Positions 42,345 to 51,100 of a stretch of DNA of 64,000 bases are shown piece after piece. How positions within the stretch are numbered: the stretch's first letter is position 1; the number at the start of each line of letters is the position of its first letter. A model generated the notes under the pieces. It searched no databases and had not been told where the DNA came from. It was given only the letters and a program-made list of their open reading frames with translations. Position numbers and translations under genes: made by a program. Origin of the DNA: Pelomonas saccharophila_A (GTDB lineage Bacteria > Pseudomonadota > Gammaproteobacteria > Burkholderiales > Burkholderiaceae_C). The stretch lies in the NCBI RefSeq assembly GCF_031458095.1, contig NZ_JAVDXU010000001.1, positions 1,426,001 to 1,490,000 on the forward strand, in the 5' to 3' direction.

Positions 42345-43610
42345 CTACTTCACGGCGCTGCCCGACATCTCCATGATCAGCCGCGTCACCAGATAGAGCC
42401 GCGGCGGGATGGAGCGGATGTCGACGTATTCGGCATCGTTGGAATGGGCGCCAAAGCCCGTCAGGCCCAGGCCTTCGATCACCGGGCCGCGCGCCCGCAG
42501 CGCCGCGAAGGCGGCGTCCGTGCCACCGCCCGTGGCCACCTCGGCCACCTGCATGGGCAGGCCCAGCTCCGCATAGATGGCCTGGGCGCGTTTGGCCAGC
42601 GCGCGCGAGGCCTCGGTAGCCTCCAGCGGCGGGCGGCGCAGCTCGAACTTGAGCTGGACCTTGGCCTCCGGCAGGCGCCTGTGCTGCACACGGCGCTGCA
42701 GTTCCTTCTCCAGGCGCTCGAAGTCCGCCACGCGCAAGGCGCGCGCGTCGGCCTGGGCCGTCGCCTGCGCCGGGATGACGTTGCGGTTGGTGCCGGCCTG
42801 GGCCACGGTCCAGTTCAGCTTCAGGCCCGTGCCCGGCTCGGACAGGTCCTGCATCTGCAGCAACTGGTGGGCCAGCTCCGTCAGCGCGTTGACGCCGCCC
42901 TCGGGCCGGGCGCCGGCATGCGAGGAGCGGCCCTCCACGCTCAGATAGGCCGAGCCAATGCCGCTGGTCGCCAGCCGCACACCCCCTTGGGCGCCGGCGC
43001 CTTCGAAGGACAGCGTCATGTCCTGCTCGGCCGCGGTGCGGGTGATGGTGGCGCGCGAACCGGGCGAGCTGATCTCCTCGTCGCCGTTGATCAAGACCGT
43101 CAGCGTGCCGTAGTCGTCGATGCCCGCCTTCTGCAGCAGCGCGATCGCATGCAGGATGGTGGCCACGCCCTGCTTGTCGTCGGCGACGGCCAGCCCGTAG
43201 GCGCGGTCGCCGTCGATGCGAAAAGGCTGGTCCTTCAGCATGCCCTTCAGATAGACCGTGTCCATGTGGGCGATCAGCAGCAGCTTGTTGCTGCCCCGGC
43301 CCTTGAACTGCGCCTTGACCATCTGGCCCTGGCGCTCCGGCGTGTCTTCCATGCGGTAGACCTCGCCGGGTTCGATCATCGACACCTCGCCGCCCAGCGC
43401 CTTCAGCTTGCCGGCGATGAGGCCGGCCAGCGCGGCCAGGCCGTCCAGGTCACGGCTGCCGGACTCGATCTCGACCAGGGCCCGCAGGGTCTCCAGCAGC
43501 GCGGGCTGCTCCTGCCTGGCCAGCTCCTGCAGTTGCTGGGACGTGGGGGCGGCCTGGGCCAGGGAAGCCATCAGCAACGCGGCGGCGGCGATCAAGGGAC
43601 GGACTTGCAT
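42345..43610 (-). CDS. M20 family metallopeptidase (carboxypeptidase G2-like)
   Basis: This protein of about 421 residues has a signal peptide (ending ASLAQAAP) and M20 metal ligands: AHMDTVY, ADDKQGV, GDEEISSPGSR and a late GAHSNDAEYVD. Glutamate carboxypeptidase (CPG2) relatives release C-terminal glutamate, including from folates. The ATG at 43610 opens the signal peptide. It is divergent from a LysR regulator gene with a 101-base gap, so that regulator is a likely controller. Confidence 0.92.
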   Translation of the reverse strand: MQVRPLIAAAALLMASLAQAAPTSQQLQELARQEQPALLETLRALVEIESGSRDLDGLAALAGLIAGKLKALGGEVSMIEPGEVYRMEDTPERQGQMVKAQFKGRGSNKLLLIAHMDTVYLKGMLKDQPFRIDGDRAYGLAVADDKQGVATILHAIALLQKAGIDDYGTLTVLINGDEEISSPGSRATITRTAAEQDMTLSFEGAGAQGGVRLATSGIGSAYLSVEGRSSHAGARPEGGVNALTELAHQLLQMQDLSEPGTGLKLNWTVAQAGTNRNVIPAQATAQADARALRVADFERLEKELQRRVQHRRLPEAKVQLKFELRRPPLEATEASRALAKRAQAIYAELGLPMQVAEVATGGGTDAAFAALRARGPVIEGLGLTGFGAHSNDAEYVDIRSIPPRLYLVTRLIMEMSGSAVK

Positions 43611-43711
43611 GTCGAGGAGTAGCGAGCTGGGACCGGGCGGACTGTGCCAGCGACGCTGCGCGGCGCCCATCGACAAGTTTTCCCCACCCTATGCAGTGAT
43701 GTAATAGTCCA

Positions 43712-44629
43712 ATGCGCTTCCGCTCGCCGTCGCTGGCCGAACTCCATGCCTTCGCCGCCGTGGCCGAGCTGGGCAGCTTCTCGGCGGCCGCCCAGGCCCT
43801 GTCCGTCACACAGGGTGCCGTCAGCCGCGCGGTGCAGCGCCTGGAGACGGAACTGGGCCTGGCGCTGCTGGCGCGCGGCGGCGCCCAGGTCAGGCCGACG
43901 CCGCATGGCGCGGACTATCTGGCCCGCATCAGGCCAGCCCTGGACATGCTGGAAAGCGCCGTGCCCCTGGCGGCCGCCACCGCCGGCCCCTCGCTGCGCA
44001 TCGCGCCCGTGCCCTCGCTGTACGCGCGCTGGCTGGTGCCGCGCCTGCCGGCCCTGCAAGCCCAGCATCCCCAGCTCCAGCTCGAGTTCCGCCGCTGGCG
44101 CCACGACGACGGCTTCGAGCGCGACGACGTCGACTGCTGGATCAACCCCAAGCCGAGCGTGCACAGCCGCTGGCCCGAGGGCGTCGTTGCGCAATACCTG
44201 CTTGGGCGCGAGCTGGTCGCCGTGTGTCGCCCTTCCCGCGCCGCGCGGCTCAGCCGGCCGCAGGATGTCCTGCAGCACCCGCTGCTGCATCACAGCGCCC
44301 ATCCCGGCGACTGGTCGCTCTGGCTCAAGGCCCAGGGCGTGCAGGCCGCCCGGCCCCGGCTGGCCTCGGGCTTCGACCTGGCCGCCGCGCTGATCGAGGC
44401 CGTCGTCGCCGACATGGGCATCGCCGTCGTGCAGCTCTGCCTCATCGAAAGGGAGCTGGCCGCGGGACAGCTCGTCCTGCCCTTCAGCGGCTGGGTGTCG
44501 TCGGGCCGCGGCTTCTACCTTTGCCGACGGGCGGACCGGGAAGCTTCGTCCGAGCAGCACAGCTTCGCCCAATGGGCGGTGGCCGGGAGCCGGCACTGGC
44601 GGCGCCAGGCCCTGGCCGCGCTCGACTGA
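43712..44629 (+). CDS. LysR family transcriptional regulator (GcvA-like)
   Basis: This 305-residue regulator has an N-terminal winged helix (LAELHAFAAVAELGSFSAAAQALSVTQGAVSRAVQRLE) and a substrate-binding domain with the GcvA-type LRIAPVPSLYARWLVPRLP. It is divergent from the M20 peptidase gene, the usual layout for LysR control of a neighbour. A short intergenic region would hold the operator. The effector is unknown. Confidence 0.92.
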   Translation: MRFRSPSLAELHAFAAVAELGSFSAAAQALSVTQGAVSRAVQRLETELGLALLARGGAQVRPTPHGADYLARIRPALDMLESAVPLAAATAGPSLRIAPVPSLYARWLVPRLPALQAQHPQLQLEFRRWRHDDGFERDDVDCWINPKPSVHSRWPEGVVAQYLLGRELVAVCRPSRAARLSRPQDVLQHPLLHHSAHPGDWSLWLKAQGVQAARPRLASGFDLAAALIEAVVADMGIAVVQLCLIERELAAGQLVLPFSGWVSSGRGFYLCRRADREASSEQHSFAQWAVAGSRHWRRQALAALD

Positions 44630-44665
44630 CGGCATGCCGGCGAGGGACTTGCCGGCCATGGCACC

Positions 44666-45013
44666 ATGGCGCCCATGTCCCTTCACGTCGCCTGCCTTTG
44701 CGCCGCCTGGTGCCGCACCTGCGAGTCCTACCAGCAAGTCTTCGAAGCCGCCTGCGCGGAGCTGCCGCAGGCCGGTCTGCAGGTGCGCTGGATCGACATC
44801 GAGGACGAGGCCGAGCTGATCGGCGACCTGGACATCGAAACCTTCCCGACGCTGCTGATCGCGGATGACGCGCACGTTCGCTTCGCCGGGCCGCTGACGC
44901 CCCAGCCTGAGACGCTCAAGCGCGTGCTGCGCGCCCATCTGGCAGACGCGCGACCCATGGCGGTCGACGAGGCCTATATCGAACTCGCCTCACGCCTTCG
45001 CAACCAGGCTTGA
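44666..45013 (+). CDS. Thioredoxin-like protein with CxxC
   Basis: This 115-residue (or 112-residue from 44675) protein has a thioredoxin fold with active site CAAWCRTC and the cis-Pro motif ETFPTLLI. The extra Cys residues before WCRTC are unusual. No signal peptide is evident, so it is likely cytosolic, with redox or chaperone roles. The start is not fixed because no ribosome-binding site is clear. Confidence 0.85.
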   Translation: MAPMSLHVACLCAAWCRTCESYQQVFEAACAELPQAGLQVRWIDIEDEAELIGDLDIETFPTLLIADDAHVRFAGPLTPQPETLKRVLRAHLADARPMAVDEAYIELASRLRNQA

Positions 45014-45169
45014 GTCTGGCCAAACGCCCTATCCGAGCGGATCGCAGCCGGCGCGTTTCACGATGCGGCAGAACCAGCGTTTTTCATGGGGGACGCGTAG
45101 GACTGCGCCGACAGAGACACGCGACGCAAGCCGCTGTGCCGACAAGGCCTCGACACCCAAAGTCGAAGC

Positions 45170-48100
45170 ATGTCCGCACCCCCGCAACATCCCCCGCATG
45201 ACCTGACGCCCGCCGGCGCTGCGCAAGCCTTCATCCGCCTGGCCAGCGGCACCGAGGCCGCGGCGGCGCCGGTGCGCGCCGTGCAGTTCGGTGCCGAGCG
45301 TTTTGCCGAGCATGGCCGCAGTCTCGCCGCCGCCCAGCGCGTTGACGACCCGCGCCATCAACCGCGCCCCTTCTCACCGCGGCTGCGCAGCAATCTGCAG
45401 GTCTGGGCGGCCGCGCTGGGCGTGCTGTCGGAAGAAGGCCTGCAGGCGGACATCGACCCCGCCCACGCCTGGCTGCTGGACAACGCCCGCATCGTGCAGC
45501 AGCAGCTCGACGAGGTGCTGCACGACCTGCCGCGCAGCTATTTCCAGCGCCTGCCGCGCCTGGCCGATGAGCCCCTGCAAGGCCTGCCACGCGTCTACGG
45601 CGTCGCCTGGGCCTGGGTCGCCCACGCCGACAGCTCGCTGGACCTGACGCTGCTGCATCACTTCCTGACCGGTCACCATGACGTCCAGGCGTTGACGCTG
45701 CGCGAGCTCTGGGCCCTGCCCTCGACGCTGCGCGTCGTGCTGGTGGAGAACCTGCGCCGCCTGGCCGAGCGCGCCGCCTGGCGTCATCTGGCGCGCCGTG
45801 CTGCCCAGGGCCTGTTCGAGGCCCTGCCGCATCTGGATGCCGCCGCCGCGCGCAGCCAGCTGCAGCAGTGGCAGTCGGCCTGGCCGCGCGATCCCGCCAT
45901 CGTCGCCCTGGCCCTGCGCCTGCATGAGCGCATGACCGACCGCGCCCTGGGCCAGCCCGAGCAGCGCGATGCCGACGATTCCCCCTGGGCCGCCGTGAGC
46001 GCCTGGCTGGCCGAGGTGCTGCCCGACCCCGCCGCCGCCCAGGCCACCGAGCAGGCCGAAAGTGCGGCCGACCACCAGAGCATCCGCAATGCCATCGGCA
46101 GCCTGCGCAACCTCGGCGCGGCCAACTGGGCCGGCCTGTTCGAGGCCGTGCACCCGACGCTGCGCGCCCTGGGCCGCATCGACGTCTACCGCCAGGAGCA
46201 CGAGGCCACGCGCGACATGGCCATGCATGCCATCGAGGCCCTGACCGAGCGCCACAAGGTGCCCGAGGCCGACGTGGCCCAGGTGCTGCGCCTGCTGTGC
46301 AACGACCCCGACTGGGCCGACGACGCCGAGGAGCGCGCACCGCTGTACTGGCTGTCGGGCGCGGGCCGCGGGCGGCTGCTGAGCGAGCTGCGCCTCAAGC
46401 CCACGGCCGGCGAGCGCTTTGCCGCGGCCCTGCGCCGCCACCGGGTTGTCCTCTACCTGGCCAGCCTGGCGGCCTTGCTCGGCCTGTGCGAGCTGACGCT
46501 GCTGATGCTGGGCCTGCCGCCTGGTGTGGGCTGGCCCATGGTGGTGGCCGCCGTGCTGCTGTCACTGTTGCCGGCCAGCGAGGCCGTCGTCGCCCTGGCC
46601 AACCGCCTCATCAGCGAATGCGCGCCGCCGGCACTGCTGCCGCGCCTGACCTGGCCGCAGGGCATTCCAGCGGCGGCGCGCAGCCTCGTCGTCATCCCCT
46701 GCATGTTGACCCGGCCCAAGGGCATCGCGACGCTGCTGGCCCAACTCGAGCGCCACCACCTGGCCAACCTGGAGGCCGAGGCGCAGTTCGCCCTGCTCAG
46801 CGACTGGACCGATGCCAAGGCCGAGCACCTGCCCCAGGATGCCGCCCTGCTCGCCCAGGCCCGCGCCGGCATCGAGGCCCTCAACCAGCGGCATGGCGTG
46901 GCCTGCGACGGCCGCCCGCGCTTCCTGCTGCTGCACCGCGAGCGGCGCTGGAGCGAGACCGAGCAACGCTGGATAGGCTGGGAGCGCAAGCGCGGCAAGA
47001 CCGAGACGCTGGCGGCCCTGCTGGCCGGCCAGGCCGCGGACACCCTGCCCGATCGCTTCGTCGACCTCGGCGAGCTGTCCGTGCCGGCGCCTGGCATCCG
47101 CCACATCGTCACGCTGGACGCCGACACCGCCCTGCCCCCCGGCGCCCTGCGCGAGCTGGTCGCCATCGCCGCCCATCCACTGAACCGCCCGCGCCTGGGC
47201 ACCTCGGCCAGCGGCGCCGTCACCGTCGTGCGCGGCCACGGCATGCTGCAGCCGCGCGTGGCCACGCCGCTGGCCACGGCTGCCGGCAGCTCCACGGTGC
47301 ACGGCACCTGGTTCCACAGCCTGTTCGCCGGCCAGCCGGGGCTGGACCCCTACAGCGCCGCCAGCTCCGAGGTCTACCAGGACCTGTTTGACGAAGGCAG
47401 CGCTGCCGGCAAGGGCGTCATCGACGTGCAGGCGGCGGCCCGGGTACTGGCCCATCGCCTGCCCGAGGGCCAGGTCTTGAGCCACGATCTGCTGGAAGGC
47501 TCGCTGATGCGCTGCGCCGGCATCAGCGATGTCGTCCTGGTCGAGCCCGCGCCCATGCATGCCGACGTGGCCGCCTCACGCATCCACCGCTGGACGCGCG
47601 GCGACTGGCAGTTGCTGCCCTTCCTCGGCCACCCGCGCCGCTGGGGCCTGCACGGCATCCACATCTGGAAGATGCTGGACAACCTGCGCCGCTCCCTGGT
47701 CGCGCCGGCCTCCTTGCTGCTGCTGGTGACGTCGTGGATGGGCCTGGGCCTGGCACCGGCCTGGGCCCTGGGCCTGGTGGCCGCCGCCTTCGGGGCCGGG
47801 CCGCTGATGGGGGCCCTGGCCGCCTGCGCGCCGTCGGGCGAGCGCATCTCGCTGCCGCGTTTTTATCGCCAGGCCGCCATCGAGCTGGGCCGCGCCATCG
47901 GCGGCACCGCCTGGCATCTGGCCATGCTGCCTGCGGCGAGCTGGCTCAGCGCGGACGCCATCGTGCGCGCGCTCTGGCGCCAGCGCGTCAGCCACCAGCA
48001 CCTGCTGGAGTGGACGACGGCCGACGCCGCCGAGGCCGCGGCCCGCACCGACTGGAAGTCGATGTGGCGCCAGCACCGGCGCCTGACCTTCGCCAGCGGC

Positions 48101-51100
48101 GTGCTGGCCCTGCTGCTGATGACGCCGGCCCTCATCGGTCGCCCGGTCGACTGGGACCTCGCCCTGCCCCTGCTCGTGGCCTGGGCCCTGTCGCCGCTGT
48201 GGATAGGCCTGGCCAGCCGGCCGCGCCCCCGCCCGCGCCGCGAGGCCATCAACGACGACGATCGCCAGTACCTGCTCAGCGTGGCGCGCGACACCTGGCG
48301 CTGGTTCGAGCGCTGGGTCACCCAGGACGACAACGACCTGCCGCCCGACAACGTGCAGTTCGACCCCGACATCGCCGTCGCCCACCGCACCTCGCCCACC
48401 AATATCGGCCTGTACCTGCTGTCGGCCTGCTGCGCGCGCGAGTTCGGCTGGCTGCATGACGTGGGCCTGGCCGAGCGCATCGGCCGCACCCTGGACACCC
48501 TGGACAAGCTGCCCCGCCACCGCGGCCACTTCTACAACTGGATCGACACCCAGCGCCTGGCCGTGCTGGAGCCGCCCTATGTCTCGGCGGTGGACAGCGG
48601 CAATCTCTGCGCCCACCTGCTCGTCGTCGCCGCGGCCTGCGAGGGCTATGCGCAGGGTGGCGAAGGCATGCCGCCGCCGCCCGCCGTGGCTGAAGCGCTG
48701 AACGCCGTGGCCGCGCGCGCCCGCGCCCTCGCGCTGGCCCACGACTTCAGCTGGCTCTACGACCCGCAGCGCCGCCTGCTGCACATCGGCGCCGTCGCGG
48801 CCGTCGGATCCGAACCCGGCACCGAGAGGCTGGACCAGAACCACTACGACCTGCTGGCCTCCGAAGCCCGCCTGGCCAGCCTCGTCGCCATTGCCAAGGG
48901 CGACCTGCCGGCCACGCATTGGGGCGCCCTGGGCCGGCCCTTCTTCTCGCGCGGCCGCGTCACCGGGCTGAAGAGCTGGTCGGGCTCGATGTTCGAGATG
49001 CTGATGCCTTCGCTGGTGCTGGACGAGCCCACCGGCAGCGCCCTGGCCGAGGCGTCGCGGGCAGCCGTCATGGAGCAGATCCGCGCCGGCCGCGCGGCCG
49101 GCCTGCCCTGGGGCGTGTCCGAGAGCGCCTATGCCAAGCGCGATCACAGCCTGGCTTACCAGTACGGCCCGCAAGGTGTGGCCAGCCTGGCCCTGCGCGA
49201 CACACCGCCCGAAGAAATGGTCATCGCGCCTTATGCCAGCCTGATGGCGACCATGGTGATGCCGCGCGCGGCCGTCGCCAATCTGCGTGCCCTGCAGGCC
49301 CTGGGGGCGCGGCACGATGGCGGCTTCATGGAGGCCCTGGATTACACCCTCGGCCGCCAGCCCGAGGCCACGGCCGAAACGCGCCCGGCCGGGCGGCGCT
49401 TCGAGCGCATCGGTACGACCATGGCCCATCACCATGGCATGTCCCTGGTCGCGCTGACCGAAGTGCTGTGCGGCGGCGCGCCGCAGCGCTGGGCCGACGC
49501 CGAACCACGCCTGTGCGCGGTGCGCTGGCTGCTGCACGAGCGCGCGCCGCACAAGGTCGCGCCGCTGCGCGAGCCGCCACCCCAACCCAGGCGCAGCGCG
49601 CCGCGCAAGGCCCGCATCTCCCTGGTCGTGCCCGAACTGCATGGCCGCGCCCTGCCCGCCACCGCCTGGCTGGGCCACGGCAAGCTCAGCGCCATGGTCC
49701 GCGAGCATGGTGGCGGCACCCTGGTCTGGGGCGAACCGGGCAGCCAGGTGCTGGTGAGCCGCTGGCGCGACGACCTCGCCCAGGATCTGCTCGGCCACCA
49801 CCTGCATCTGCGCGACCTCGACCTGCACTGGAACGGCGCGCCCGAGACCAGCCCCTGGCGTTCCCTCACGCTGCGGCCCACGCCCGGCCCGCAATGGCGC
49901 TATGGCTGCCGGCTGCACCCGGCCAGCGCCCAGTTCACCGCAGAGGGCGAGGAACTGCATGCCCATACCGAGGCCTGGGTGGCGGTGGAGGACGATGTCG
50001 AGCTGCGCCGCATCACGTTGCGCAACCTCGCCCACCGGCCGCGGCGCCTGGCCCTGGTCTCGAGCTTCGAGCCCGTGCTCGCGCCCGCCAAGGCTGACCT
50101 GGCCCACCCGGCCTTCGGCAAGCTCTTCCTGCAGGCGCGCTGGGAGCCCGGCCAGCAGGCCCTCTACTGGCAGCGCCTGCCGCGCGGCCACAAGGAGCAG
50201 CCCCTGCATGCCGTGCACGCCCTGGTAGGTGTGGAGTTGGACGGCGGCGCGCGTCTGGACCAGGTGCGCGCCGGCGCCGACCGTGCCCACTGGCTGGCTC
50301 GCGGCGGCACGCCCGGCCAGCCCGGCGGCGTCATTGCGCACGCCGGCGTGCAGACCCTGCTCGGCACCGACGTGGCCGGCCTCAACACCGAGGCCGGCAT
50401 GCTGGACACCGGCAACGATCCCATTTCCCTGCTGCACCTGGTGCTGACGCTGCCACCCGGCGCGCGCGTGACGCTGACGCTGGCGACGGCCGCCGCCCGC
50501 GAGCCCCAGACTCTCAACCATCTGCTGGACAAGCTGCGCCAGCCGGCCCTGTGTGAACGCGCCCTGACCCTGGCCCACACCATGGCCGGCGTGCGCACCC
50601 AGGGCGCGGCGCTGGCGCCGGGGGCCTGGCGCGCCGGCCTGACGCTGCAGACCCTGCTGACCTCGCAGGTCGCGCGCGAGAGCCTGCCTCTGCCCGAGAC
50701 CGGCTATGAGCGCGACGCGCTGTGGCGCCATGGCATCTCGGGCGACGATCCCATCATCCTGATCCGCGTGGCCGATGCCACCGGCGTCGTCATGGTGCGC
50801 GAGCTCTGCGCCCTGCTGCAGGCCCAGGGCAGCCCGCTGCCGGTGGACGTCGTCGTGCTGGATGCCGAGCCGCCGTCCTATTTGGCGCCGGTGTCGCGCG
50901 CGCTGCGCTCGCTGGCCGAACAGCAGGTCCATGGCCGCTGCCGCGTGCATGTGCTGTCGGACGAGACCGTCGGGCCGGACACGCGCTTCGCGCTCAACCT
51001 GCTGGCTCGCGTGCGCTGGTTCGCCGACGGCCGGCCGCTGGCCCAGCAGCTCGAGCGCCTGCCCATCAACCACGAGCAGGCCGCCAAGGCCAGGCGCGGG